Under the pieces are notes generated by a model, which had not been told where the DNA came from, made no database searches, and saw only the letters and a list, made by a program, of their open reading frames with translations. The translations under genes and the position numbers were made by a program. Below, piece after piece: positions 45,705 through 54,615 of a DNA stretch of 56,615 bases. This DNA comes from an uncultured Bacilli bacterium (GTDB lineage: Bacteria > Bacillota_I > Bacilli_A > RFN20 > CAG-631). The stretch lies in NCBI GenBank assembly GCA_947627355.1, contig CANQVX010000010.1, positions 1 to 56,615 on the forward strand, written 5' to 3'. The first letter of the stretch is position 1; each line of letters opens with the position of its first letter.

Positions 45705-47153
45705 ATGAATCGTTTATCAAAAAAAGAGAAATTTTGTTATGGGTTAGGTGACTTATCTTGTAACATTATTTTTGCAGCCATCAACTTTTATTTACTTTAT
45801 TACATGATTAGTGTTGCTGGCTTACAACCATATCTTGCAAGTTTGGTATTTATCATTTCTAAATTTTGGGATGCATTAACTGATTATTTTATGGGAGTAA
45901 TTTCTGATAAAACCAACTCAAAATTTGGAAAACGAAGGGTATATATGTTATTTGGTGCTATTCCATATGGATTATTGTTTATCTTACTATGGGTTTCACC
46001 ATTTAATGCTGCAACGGCACAATTTATAAGATTTATTTATTTTACCTTTGTTTACATGTTATTCAACACTATTTGGACTGTTGTTTATGTTCCTTACAAT
46101 GCTTTAACAGCAAATATGACTCAAGATTATGATGAAAGAACATCTTTAAATGGCATTAGAATTATTCTTGCTAACGTTGGTATGATTCTAGGTGCTGCTT
46201 TATTTTCACTATTATCTGAAGGTGAAGGTAGTATTTTAGCTTCAGCTTTACATAGTGTTAAATGGGGCTATACATTAGGTGCTGCTATCTTTGGAATATT
46301 AGCTGCAATTATTATGATTATTTCTGCCTTGAATGTTAAAGAACGTTATGATAGTGATGCAACTTATTCAAAACCGTTCTTTACAACCATTAAAGAATTC
46401 TTTAAATTAAAAGAATTCCGTAACACTATGATGTATTATTTGTTATCAATGGTTGGCTTTGATATTATCATGGCTGTCTTTCTATTCTTCGTAAATGACT
46501 CACTTAACTTTGGGGCAATGGGTGATTCTTTAGTTTCAATGATATTTATTGCTATTCCTTTACTAGTTGCTATTGCAACTGCTGCAATTTGGGTGAAACT
46601 ATCGGAAAAATTTAACAAAGTTAAAGTTTATGTTGGTGCTGTTATTTGGATTGTTATTTCTTTATTATGTTGTTTATTTATTCCGCAATTCAATGGTTCA
46701 AACAAGGTTGAAGCCTTTATTGGTTTAGGTGTTGTAGTTGTAGCCGTTGGCTTTGGTTTAAGTGCAATTCAAATTCTTCCATATTCAAGTGTTCCTGATG
46801 TTATTGAAGTTGATGAATATGTTAACCATGTTCGTCGTGAAGGAGCTTATTATGGCGTCGTTCAATTTATGTATAAAACAGCATCTGGTATTTCAGTTGC
46901 CTTAGTATCCTTTATCTTAGGTTTGTTTGGTTATAAAGAAAGTTATGGTGGGGCTTGGGTTGCTCAAACCGCATCACAATCATTAATCGCTATTAGATGT
47001 GTCATTGCAGTTTTACCTAGTGTTTTATTATTACTTTCTATTGTTTTTGGAATTAGAGCAAACCTAGACCGTGATCGTTTCAATCAAATTAGATTAGAAT
47101 TAGAAATCAGAAAAAAAGACGCTGAAAACAAAAAAGAAGCAAGTAATTCTTAG
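45705..47153 (+). CDS. Glycoside-pentoside-hexuronide:cation symporter (GPH/MelB-like)
   Basis: 482 aa with 12 predicted membrane spans. The N-terminus KEKFCYGLGDLSCNIIF and the loop DYFMGVISDKTNSKFGKRR are signatures of the GPH branch of MFS carriers; the first-helix Asp and the helix-II DYFMG pair form the cation site in MelB. Imports sugars or glycosides with Na+ or H+; the substrate cannot be told. AGGAG ribosome site; a palindrome at the promoter suggests regulation by sugar. typA follows 12 nt after the stop and may be read through. Confidence 0.88.
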   Translation: MNRLSKKEKFCYGLGDLSCNIIFAAINFYLLYYMISVAGLQPYLASLVFIISKFWDALTDYFMGVISDKTNSKFGKRRVYMLFGAIPYGLLFILLWVSPFNAATAQFIRFIYFTFVYMLFNTIWTVVYVPYNALTANMTQDYDERTSLNGIRIILANVGMILGAALFSLLSEGEGSILASALHSVKWGYTLGAAIFGILAAIIMIISALNVKERYDSDATYSKPFFTTIKEFFKLKEFRNTMMYYLLSMVGFDIIMAVFLFFVNDSLNFGAMGDSLVSMIFIAIPLLVAIATAAIWVKLSEKFNKVKVYVGAVIWIVISLLCCLFIPQFNGSNKVEAFIGLGVVVVAVGFGLSAIQILPYSSVPDVIEVDEYVNHVRREGAYYGVVQFMYKTASGISVALVSFILGLFGYKESYGGAWVAQTASQSLIAIRCVIAVLPSVLLLLSIVFGIRANLDRDRFNQIRLELEIRKKDAENKKEASNS

Positions 47154-47165
47154 GAGATGGTTTTG

Positions 47166-48986
47166 ATGGCCGATACAAAGATTTTAAATATAGCCGTTAT
47201 TGCTCACGTTGATGCAGGAAAATCCACTTTAGTTGATGCTTTTTTAAGACAAAGTGGTGTTTTTCGTGCTAACGAAGAAGTGGTCGATTGTGTCATGGAT
47301 AGTAACGAATTAGAACGTGAAAGAGGTATCACAATTTATTCTAAAAACTGTTCTATTCAATACAAAGATATCAAAATTAATATTGTTGATACTCCAGGAC
47401 ATGCTGACTTTGCAAGTGAAATTGAAAGAATTATTAGAACTGTAGACACCGTTATTTTGCTTGTCGATTCTAGTGAAGGTCCAATGCCTCAAACTAGATT
47501 TGTTTTATCAAAAGCTTTAGAAATGGGATTAAAGCCTATACTATTTATAAATAAAATCGATAAAAAAGATGCTAGATGTTCTGAAGTTGTTGATGAAGTA
47601 TTCGAATTGTTCGACAATTTACACGCTACAGATGAACAATTAGACTTTCCTATTTTATATGGAATTGCTAAACAAGGAATTGCTAAATATGAATTAGGTG
47701 ATGATAGTAAAGATTTACAACCATTATTTGAAACATTATTAAAACACACCCCTATCTATGATGAAAATAAAAATAAATTACCATTACAAATGCAAATTTC
47801 CACATTAGCTTATGATGATTATATTGGTCGACTTGGTATAGGTAGAGTCTTTCAAGGAACATTAAAAGCTAATCAAGAAGTTTCATATTGTAAATCCGAT
47901 GGTTCAATTGTTAAGACCAAAATATCACGAATATATGTTTATAAAGGTTTAAAAAGAGTACCTGTTGAAGAAATTCATAGTGGTGATATCGCAGTTATTT
48001 CAGGAATTAGTGAAATCTCAATTGGTGAGACTATTTCTGATGTAAATAATCCTCAACCATTAGAATTAATCAAGATTGAAGAGCCAACATTATCAATGAA
48101 TTTTTGTGTTAACACTTCACCTTTTGCCGGTCGAAGCGGTAAATTTCTAACTTCTTTACAAATAAAAGCACGTCTTATGAAAGAACTTGAAGTAAATGTT
48201 GGTTTAAGAGTTGAAGAAAATCCAACCACTGATAGTTTTAAAGTTTCAGGACGTGGTGAACTACATTTATCAATCTTAATTGAACAAATGCGTCGTGAAG
48301 GTTATGAATTTGCTGTTTCTCGTCCACAAGTTATTTTACATGAAGAAAATGGTGTACTATATGAACCTATGCAACGAGTTGTAGTAAATGTTTTAGATAA
48401 ATATAGTGGTCGTGTCATCCAAGCTTTTAATTTACGTAAAGGTGTTATGGAAGATATGGAAACAAGCGATGGCTATACTAAGATTACTTATTTATTAGCA
48501 ACTAGAAGTTTAATTGGTTATCGTAATGAATTTACTAATGAAACTCATGGCGAAGGAACAATTATTACCACCTTTGCAGGTTATGCACCTTATCTTGGTG
48601 AACTTCCTCGTCGAACTAATGGTGTTTTAATTTCTTCTGAAACTGGTACAACTATGGCCTATGCTTTACAATTTTTAGAAGAACGTGGTACATTACTAGT
48701 TCCACCAAGTCAAGAAGTATATGAAGGACAAATCGTTGGAATCCATAAATTAAGCAACGATTTAACAGTTAATCCTATTAAATCTAAAAATCAATCAAAT
48801 GTTAGAAGTACGGCAACTGATATGTCAGCAAGTGTTCGACCTTGTAGAATTATGACACTTGAAGAAGCCTTAGAATTTATCGAAGATGATGAATTAGTAG
48901 AAATTACCCCAGCTGCTATTCGTTTAAGAAAGAAATATTTAACAAAACTTGATCGAAGACTTGCTTTACGTAATGATGAACAATAA
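47166..48986 (+). CDS. typA: Ribosome-associated GTPase TypA/BipA
   Basis: 606 aa. Translation-factor GTPase: G1 AHVDAGKST, G2 RERGITI, G3 DTPGHADF, G4 NKIDK, then EF-G-like domains II, III and V and the BipA-specific C-terminal domain (SATDMSASVRPC). Acts on 50S assembly and stress response. Start at 47166, 9 nt after AGGAG; the ATG at 47157 is too close to that site. Confidence 0.95.
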   Translation: MADTKILNIAVIAHVDAGKSTLVDAFLRQSGVFRANEEVVDCVMDSNELERERGITIYSKNCSIQYKDIKINIVDTPGHADFASEIERIIRTVDTVILLVDSSEGPMPQTRFVLSKALEMGLKPILFINKIDKKDARCSEVVDEVFELFDNLHATDEQLDFPILYGIAKQGIAKYELGDDSKDLQPLFETLLKHTPIYDENKNKLPLQMQISTLAYDDYIGRLGIGRVFQGTLKANQEVSYCKSDGSIVKTKISRIYVYKGLKRVPVEEIHSGDIAVISGISEISIGETISDVNNPQPLELIKIEEPTLSMNFCVNTSPFAGRSGKFLTSLQIKARLMKELEVNVGLRVEENPTTDSFKVSGRGELHLSILIEQMRREGYEFAVSRPQVILHEENGVLYEPMQRVVVNVLDKYSGRVIQAFNLRKGVMEDMETSDGYTKITYLLATRSLIGYRNEFTNETHGEGTIITTFAGYAPYLGELPRRTNGVLISSETGTTMAYALQFLEERGTLLVPPSQEVYEGQIVGIHKLSNDLTVNPIKSKNQSNVRSTATDMSASVRPCRIMTLEEALEFIEDDELVEITPAAIRLRKKYLTKLDRRLALRNDEQ

Positions 48987-48989
48987 AAT

Positions 48990-49014
48990 AAGCCCGGCAA
49001 AATGGGCTTTTTAT
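48990..49014. terminator. Bidirectional terminator between typA and the M15-like gene
   Basis: AAGCCC-GGCAAAAT-GGGCTT with T-rich right flank and A-rich left flank. Confidence 0.82.
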
Positions 49015-49043
49015 TTTAAAATTTATCGGTAGAATCAATTTTT

Positions 49044-49718
49044 TTAATAATATTTAACTTGATTTGATTTACCTTTTCCAACCACTAATGAAGATAGTTT
49101 TCTCCAAGTATTACATTTAACTCCATCTTCATTGATTTTATATTTTTGTTGAAACGATTTTACCGCTTGATTCGTTAATTTTCCATAAATTCCATCAAGA
49201 CCACCAGTATTATAATTAAGGGCATTTAAACAATCTTGTAATATTAAAACATAATTACCTTTAGAATTATAATTTAAAGCCGGATAGCCAGCACTACAAG
49301 CGCTTGGCTTTTTTCTTTTATCAAAATGTAACCAACGTGGTGTTAAACTTAATGGCTCAACATAAGACCAAACATTTAGTTTCTTAACTAATTTATATAA
49401 TTCTTTTCTTTGTTTCACACTGATGGTTTGAGATGTATCAAATGAGACTCCAGCATAGTGTTGACTTTGTCCACTATGTCCTCCTTCAAAGATTCTTTTA
49501 AAAGCATAACCAACATAAATTGGTTTACGCCATCTTTGTCTTGTTATATTAAAAGCTTCCATTGTTTTTTTAGTAGTCCATAATATTTTTGTTTTACTAC
49601 TACCTTTAAATTCTTTTAAAGTTAAATATTTATTTTTTATATATGGCATACTTGAACCAAGTGAACGTTCATAAGTTTCCATTCTATTACTATCTTCGTT
49701 GTAGACTAATACTTTCAT
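49044..49718 (-). CDS. M15-like peptidase with C-terminal peptidoglycan-binding domain
   Basis: 224 aa. Residues about 60-135 look like a D,D-carboxypeptidase/dipeptidase of the M15 group: GQSQHYAGVSFD supplies His and Asp zinc ligands in the usual H-x6-D spacing, and RWLHFD supplies the last His. A peptidoglycan-binding type 1 domain (about 155-215; LDGIYGKLTNQAVKSFQQKY) follows. No signal peptide or membrane span is seen, as in phage endolysins, so export route or role is unclear. Could be a cell-wall remodelling enzyme or a domesticated lysin. Supports a peptidoglycan wall in the host. Confidence 0.75.
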   Translation of the reverse strand: MKVLVYNEDSNRMETYERSLGSSMPYIKNKYLTLKEFKGSSKTKILWTTKKTMEAFNITRQRWRKPIYVGYAFKRIFEGGHSGQSQHYAGVSFDTSQTISVKQRKELYKLVKKLNVWSYVEPLSLTPRWLHFDKRKKPSACSAGYPALNYNSKGNYVLILQDCLNALNYNTGGLDGIYGKLTNQAVKSFQQKYKINEDGVKCNTWRKLSSLVVGKGKSNQVKYY

Positions 49719-49840
49719 TTAATCACCTATTTTATATATATGTAATAATTGGAAAAAATTGCTTTTTTTTAAGTTTTAGAATATTTTTTTAAATTAAATA
49801 AAAAATAATTCTAGGTAGAAAAGAAAGGATTTAGATATTA

Positions 49841-50125
49841 ATGAGACGTTCAGTACACGTAACATATCATAAAACAGATAAAAAATGGTATGTTGTAAAT
49901 GGAGATTCTAAAAAATCAAAAGGTAACTATGATACGCAAAAAGAAGCTATGAAATATGGTAGAAAATTAGCAATGGAAACTTCTAGCGAATTTTTAATTC
50001 ATGGAAAAGATGGAAAAATTCGACTTGCAACATCATATGGAAATGATCCTAGAGGCTCAAAACAAACTACAAGAAGTAAAAATAATAAACAAAGTCAAAG
50101 AAAAAGAAATTCTTCTAAAAAGTAG
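49841..50125 (+). CDS. DUF2188 domain protein
   Basis: 94 aa, basic. Pattern HVTYHKTDKKWYVVNGDSKKSKGNYDTQKEA-type start and an end with HGKDGKIRLATSYGNDP match the small DUF2188 family found in many bacteria; function unknown. The last 25 residues are Lys/Arg/Ser/Asn-rich and may bind nucleic acid. AAAGGAT ribosome site; own terminator follows. Confidence 0.8.
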   Translation: MRRSVHVTYHKTDKKWYVVNGDSKKSKGNYDTQKEAMKYGRKLAMETSSEFLIHGKDGKIRLATSYGNDPRGSKQTTRSKNNKQSQRKRNSSKK

Positions 50126-50136
50126 TTAGTGCCTAG

Positions 50137-50168
50137 AAAACTAAGACCTAAAAAATCTTAGTTTTTTT
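50137..50168 (+). terminator. Terminator after the DUF2188 gene
   Basis: AAAACTAAGA (50137-50146) pairs with TCTTAGTTTT, 9-nt loop, T run. Confidence 0.88.
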
Positions 50169-50196
50169 ATTTTTAAATTTTTTAAAATTTTTTTGG

Positions 50197-50289
50197 TCAC
50201 TTTTAAAAAATCAAGATACTTATAATACTGAGGACATATTTTTACAGCTCACGACACAGTTTGACAAATTTCGCGTTTGCAATGTGTAA
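50197..50289 (+). promoter_or_regulatory. Upstream region of the Tad-like operon
   Basis: A TATAAT at 50221-50226 lacks a convincing -35; a TTGACA at 50261-50266 is followed 17-19 nt later only by weak -10 candidates (GTGTAA or TGTAAC). The mix of good half-promoters suggests an activator-dependent promoter; this is inference. Confidence 0.4.
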
Positions 50290-50315
50290 CAATTAGCTAC
50301 AAAGGAGGAATGAAT

Positions 50316-50690
50316 ATGGTCTTTGACAATTCAATATTGAAGAGTTCGTTCAAAGTTCAATGTGCAGGTGTAGAACAGTTCGGTAATGAGTATCGAAGAG
50401 TTAAAACCTTATTGACAAACAACCCAATACTAGTTGATATGATTAAAGAACAAGAAACAACTTATAGTTTGGTTGACTTGCATAATCAAATCAACATTAG
50501 TTATTGTGAAAAGTTTATCACATTCATTGATAACATCTTAAATACGATGAGTTTTGAATATAGTCGTATTTTAGAAAACGAATTTTTCACAAACACGGAC
50601 TCAAATTGGTGGTATGGAATTTATTCAAAGAGTACTTTTTATCGTCTAAAAAAGAAAGCAATGACGCTTTTCTTGACCTATGTTATTTAA
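50316..50690 (+). CDS. ArpU/MG284(MPN403)-like putative regulator
   Basis: 124 aa. N-terminal helical region, then EYSRILENEFF and WWYGIYSKSTFYRLKKKAMTLFL at the C-terminus. That ending is the HTH-like signature (YSKSTYYRxRKxA) shared by phage late regulators of the ArpU/RinA type and by the MG284/MPN403 family of Mollicutes. Start at 50316, 7 nt after AAGGAGG; the in-frame ATG at 50310 is too close. Its stop overlaps the next start by 11 nt, so it is the first gene of the pilus-like operon and may regulate it. Function unproven. Confidence 0.55.
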   Translation: MVFDNSILKSSFKVQCAGVEQFGNEYRRVKTLLTNNPILVDMIKEQETTYSLVDLHNQINISYCEKFITFIDNILNTMSFEYSRILENEFFTNTDSNWWYGIYSKSTFYRLKKKAMTLFLTYVI

Positions 50691-51777
50691 ATTATTAGTT
50701 TCTAGTTTATTAATTTTTTCTTCAGCTTCTATTACAAATTCAAATTCAACGAAAGAAAATGTAAAACAAGAAATATTTACGCCTGATAAGAAAAAAGCAG
50801 GATCCCTTAACTGGTTATTTTTTGGCCCCACAAGCATAGATGGTAAGATTTTAGTATCTAGTGCAAACGATCCAATTTACATTAATTTAAGTAATTTTGT
50901 CGGCAACGTTTTTGATGAATTCGAATATCGCATTAGAATTTATGAAGGCGATGTAGTAAAACAAACAATTCTTGAAAAAGGATCTGCCTTCAAAGGAAAC
51001 GTTTATACCATTAGATACAATCAACCATTTACAAGAAATGGCCAAAGCAAATACATTTCATTGGTCTTTGATTTGAATAATACAAATATTACGGGAGTGA
51101 CAACCCAAAATCTATTAGTTGGTAGTAGAACAGTTACAGGGTATTCAAATAGCTCAGAGGTGACTAAAACTTATAAGTCAGCAATTCCAATTGAAACAAA
51201 CTTTACCATGAAAGAAAAAATTGCTGATGCAACAGTAAGTTATGTCTATGAAACAGTAACCACAACATCTATTAAACCAGTAGTACATGAATATTCAAGA
51301 TATGTAGAATTTCCTAATTTATCATTGTTTATTCAAACTGATAACGAAAATCTCTTAAATGATATTTATGTTGCTAAACTAAGTTTATACAATGTTGAAT
51401 TCCCAGGTACTGATTTATATTACAATTCATCAGCGAGGGCTTATGAAGTTGAACTTCCTTTATTTCGAAAAGGCAAATATTTCTACATTGAAAACGAAAA
51501 TCGTTTCTATCAAGATAAGTATACCGGAGCAATTTATGAAAACAAAAAATCAACTGCTGGTAAAGTATTACACCCGTTTTTCATACCAATAAACGCAATA
51601 TTAAAGTTTGATTACATTTATTACAGCATTGATTTCCAACACATTGGTTTCATGGATAATCACTATTTAGTCTATGGAAAACTTTACATAAATCGCTCAA
51701 TTGTCGACAGCACAAGCAGCCAATTTTATTACACTGCTGTTAAAACTCCACTAGCTAACGTGGAATATGAACAATAA
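50680..51777 (+). CDS. Exported protein of unknown function, Tad-like operon
   Basis: 365 aa. N-terminal signal peptide (LFKLLVSSLLIFSSASI) then a beta-rich, Tyr/Thr/Asn-rich extracellular chain with no Cys and no known motif. The ATG overlaps the regulator gene and has no ribosome site of its own, implying coupled translation. Could be a pilus tip, scaffold or secreted substrate of the machine coded downstream. I do not recognise a family. Confidence 0.6.
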   Translation: MLFKLLVSSLLIFSSASITNSNSTKENVKQEIFTPDKKKAGSLNWLFFGPTSIDGKILVSSANDPIYINLSNFVGNVFDEFEYRIRIYEGDVVKQTILEKGSAFKGNVYTIRYNQPFTRNGQSKYISLVFDLNNTNITGVTTQNLLVGSRTVTGYSNSSEVTKTYKSAIPIETNFTMKEKIADATVSYVYETVTTTSIKPVVHEYSRYVEFPNLSLFIQTDNENLLNDIYVAKLSLYNVEFPGTDLYYNSSARAYEVELPLFRKGKYFYIENENRFYQDKYTGAIYENKKSTAGKVLHPFFIPINAILKFDYIYYSIDFQHIGFMDNHYLVYGKLYINRSIVDSTSSQFYYTAVKTPLANVEYEQ

Positions 51778-52194
51778 ATGCATAACTGTTTTTGTTTGAT
51801 TTTGGTTTGGATTGGCTGTCTGAATATATTTTTGAAAAGTAATCAAATTATTCAAGTTAACAATGTATCTTATCTAATTGATAGCAATATGATGTACGAT
51901 GTTTTGAATTTAGATAGCGTTCTAGAAGCAGGAGAACTTGGCTTTTCAGCCATAGAAATTGATAAAAATGCCTTAAAAAAGTACGTTAGTTCCACACTCA
52001 CAAATTCGTTTCCGCAATTTGATTTCCAATTTTATTATTATTTTTATGATGCTAAAACGCTTAGGAATTGTTCATTAAATCCCGTTCCTTGTAATAGCGT
52101 TCAAATCAAAATTATTATCAAATATCAAGATTACAAAGAAGAAAGGATTTTTAGATATGAACTCAAAGAAAGAAGCAACATCATACAAGGCTAA
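51778..52194 (+). CDS. Small membrane-anchored protein, TadE/pseudopilin-like
   Basis: 138 aa. The first about 20 residues (FCLILVWIGCLNIFL) form one membrane span; the rest is an outside domain with Cys residues (NCSLNPVPCNS) that might pair. The ATG follows the previous stop directly; the end overlaps the ATPase gene by 38 nt. Position and layout fit a minor pilin or TadE-like piece. No prepilin peptidase site (no short charged leader ending in Gly) can be seen. Low certainty. Confidence 0.5.
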   Translation: MHNCFCLILVWIGCLNIFLKSNQIIQVNNVSYLIDSNMMYDVLNLDSVLEAGELGFSAIEIDKNALKKYVSSTLTNSFPQFDFQFYYYFYDAKTLRNCSLNPVPCNSVQIKIIIKYQDYKEERIFRYELKERSNIIQG

Positions 52195-53272
52195 TGGAAT
52201 AGTCCAAGCAAATATTGAAAAATGTGTAGAAATTATTGAATCATCTTTTTTAAAAGATTATTTCAGTGATAGCTTAACAGATATTCAATATAACGGAGAC
52301 ACTTTCTATGCACAAGATAATGAAATTGGAAGATTTAAACTAGAAATTGAGATGGATAATGATGATGTGCTCGCTATTATTAAACAAATCGCTAATTACT
52401 CATTGCAACCATTTTCTGTACAAAATCCAATACTAGATGTATCTTTTGGAAACTATCGTCTAAATGCTATGCATCCTTCACTCGCGAGAAGTAAAAACGA
52501 AAAAGTCGTTACCTTTTCTTTAAGGAAAATTTCACCAACTTTAAAGATTAAAAATGACGATCCTATCTTATGTCCTCATGAAGTACATGAATTATTAAAA
52601 GTTTTGATACTTAATTATCAATCGATTATTATTAGTGGTCTTACTGGTAGTGGTAAGACAGAATTACAAAAATATTTGGTTTCTAAAATGAATCCAGCTG
52701 ACAGGATTATTATTATTGAAGATAGTTATGAAACCTATCTTAAAGAATTATATCCCGGTCGTGACATTACATCTTGGATTGTAAGCCAGCAACAAGATAA
52801 TTTAAACGACTTGATAAAAGCCTCCTTAAGAAATAATCCTGACTGGATAATCATTGCTGAAACTAGAGGTCAAGAAGCCTTTGAACTAGTTCAATCAATA
52901 GCTACAGGGCATCCAATGATTACAACAATTCATAGTGATTCGGCTAAAAATAGTCTGCACAGATTGATTAAGTTATTTCAAAAAAATATCGATTTTAGCG
53001 AACAAAATATGCTTCAAGACATAGCTAAAAACTTAAAAATTGGCATTCATATTGAAAAGCGATTCGAAAATAACAAAATCGTTAGATTCATAAGTGAAAT
53101 CATTGAATATATTCCAACTAAAAATGGCTACAGTTGTAACTACTTATATCAAATAAAAAACAATAACGAACGTGTCTATGGTACAATGAGTCCATTTTTA
53201 CTTGAAAAACTTAAATATAACAATGAATTTTTTGAAGATATTGCTATGTTTATCAAGGAGGAAACTAAATGA
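52157..53272 (+). CDS. Secretion ATPase of the CpaF/TadA type
   Basis: 371 aa. N-terminal domain about 1-140, then a RecA-like core: Walker A GLTGSGKTE, Asp/His boxes IIIEDSYE and TTIHSDSAKNSLHRL, and Walker B WIIIAETRGQEAF. These are type II/IV secretion motor motifs, closest to CpaF (TadA), which powers Flp pilus assembly. About 80-100 residues shorter at the N-terminus than usual CpaF. The preceding gene overlaps; TadB-like follows with an ATGA overlap. The family is clear; the exact machine is inferred from the neighbours. Confidence 0.9.
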   Translation: MNSKKEATSYKANGIVQANIEKCVEIIESSFLKDYFSDSLTDIQYNGDTFYAQDNEIGRFKLEIEMDNDDVLAIIKQIANYSLQPFSVQNPILDVSFGNYRLNAMHPSLARSKNEKVVTFSLRKISPTLKIKNDDPILCPHEVHELLKVLILNYQSIIISGLTGSGKTELQKYLVSKMNPADRIIIIEDSYETYLKELYPGRDITSWIVSQQQDNLNDLIKASLRNNPDWIIIAETRGQEAFELVQSIATGHPMITTIHSDSAKNSLHRLIKLFQKNIDFSEQNMLQDIAKNLKIGIHIEKRFENNKIVRFISEIIEYIPTKNGYSCNYLYQIKNNNERVYGTMSPFLLEKLKYNNEFFEDIAMFIKEETK

Positions 53273-53949
53273 AAAAGAAAGATTATTTGTATTTTCTTAT
53301 CACACCATTAATATTTTTGTTAAGTTTTTATTTAATTGAAGATTGGATTATATCTTTACTTTTAGCTGTTTTGGTCGGTGTTGAAATCTATCTTGTGTTA
53401 AAACTAAAGAAAAAGGATGAAGATTTATATCATAAAATTGAGGTTTCTTATGAATTTACTAATTTTATGAATGTGCAAATGTTATCAACTACCAATGTAT
53501 TTGAAGGATATCAAGCCATTGAAGCCTATCTTTCAAATGAATTTCAAGGCATCAGTGGCGAAGAATTTGCTAGTCAAGTAATGGAAATTGCTAATAATTT
53601 TAATTTAATTGGCTTTCAATTATATGCTAACACTTTAATGCTTTATACCAACAATGGTGGTGATTTTTATAAACTTACAAAAGCACCATCCGATTTATGT
53701 CAAAAATCAAAAATTCATTATTTAAAAATGAAAAAGAAGAAAAGATTAAAACTTGTTGAATTGTTTGTTTTGTATTTTTTATGGATCTTTGTTTTATTGT
53801 TTTTAAAAATTGCCTTAGGCACTTATTTTGAAGAAATGCTTGAAAATGCCTATTTTCAAACAGGTTTAGCTTTGATTTTAATGATTGGCTATTATTCATT
53901 TTTCAAGTTGTTTAGGGCTTATTATACTAACAAAATAAGGGGGTTGTAA
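53269..53949 (+). CDS. TadB-like inner-membrane platform protein
   Basis: 226 aa. Two N-terminal membrane spans (about 7-45), a soluble helical GspF-like middle (SYEFTNFMNVQML ... LYTNNGGDFYKL) and two C-terminal spans (about 163-215). This is the TadB/GspF half-domain layout. AAGGAGG ribosome site; start overlaps the ATPase stop. It would form, with the next gene's product, the membrane base that the ATPase turns. Confidence 0.75.
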   Translation: MKKKDYLYFLITPLIFLLSFYLIEDWIISLLLAVLVGVEIYLVLKLKKKDEDLYHKIEVSYEFTNFMNVQMLSTTNVFEGYQAIEAYLSNEFQGISGEEFASQVMEIANNFNLIGFQLYANTLMLYTNNGGDFYKLTKAPSDLCQKSKIHYLKMKKKKRLKLVELFVLYFLWIFVLLFLKIALGTYFEEMLENAYFQTGLALILMIGYYSFFKLFRAYYTNKIRGL

Positions 53950-53952
53950 AAT

Positions 53953-54615
53953 ATGAAAAAAATGCGATTCTATTGTGAAAAATTACAAATTAATTATAAG
54001 AAAAATCTTTTAAATTTGTTACTTAAAGTTGGTGCACTTGCAATTTTAAGTATTGTGGCAATTTTTACAATCAGTTATCAAGTTGGAATTATTATTTTAT
54101 GTCTAATCTTACCGGTTTATTTAATTCATTCAATGCAACTTGAAAGTAGATATCGTAATTTGGTTGCTGCAAAGGAAATTGCTTTCTTTGGCTTCTATCG
54201 TTATCTAATCAACATGCTTGAAAATAAGATTATCATCTATAATGCTTTAAAAGAAACAGTCGAATTAATAGATGAAGCATTAAAACCTGATGTCTTAAAA
54301 TTAATCGAAGATATTGAAAATGATAGTTCAATCCAACCCTTTATTGATTTTTCAAACCAATTTGAAAATGTCCAAATAAAACAAATGATTCTAATTCTTT
54401 ATCAATCACAAGAAAATGCTAAAAATGCAAAACTATTGGATAACATGGGAAATACTCTTTTTCAAATTCAAAATGATTCTCTTGAAGATTATGTTGAAAA
54501 AGAAGTTAAAGGTTTAGAAAAATATTATTTCTTTCCTTTAGTACTATCTGCTCTAGCAATAGTCTTATTTTCCATCTTTGTTTTCCAACAAATTGAGGTG
54601 ACTGGCATTGTCTAA
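53953..54615 (+). CDS. TadC-like inner-membrane platform protein
   Basis: 220 aa. Membrane spans at about 22-60 and at the C-terminus (FPLVLSALAIVLFSIFVF), with a GspF-like helical segment between (FYRYLINMLENKIIIYNALKETVELID). It starts 3 nt after tadB, with GGGGG as ribosome site, and its tail overlaps the next gene by 8 nt. Paired with TadB as in all Tad loci. No catalytic motif expected. Confidence 0.72.
   Translation: MKKMRFYCEKLQINYKKNLLNLLLKVGALAILSIVAIFTISYQVGIIILCLILPVYLIHSMQLESRYRNLVAAKEIAFFGFYRYLINMLENKIIIYNALKETVELIDEALKPDVLKLIEDIENDSSIQPFIDFSNQFENVQIKQMILILYQSQENAKNAKLLDNMGNTLFQIQNDSLEDYVEKEVKGLEKYYFFPLVLSALAIVLFSIFVFQQIEVTGIV

Noticed and set aside
52157-54615. ComG competence or SpoIIIA-type machine
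   Set aside because: The ATPase has CpaF-type motifs and is followed by two separate half-size GspF-type proteins (TadB/TadC pattern); ComG has one ComGB and several prepilins with leader peptides, and SpoIIIA gene order differs.
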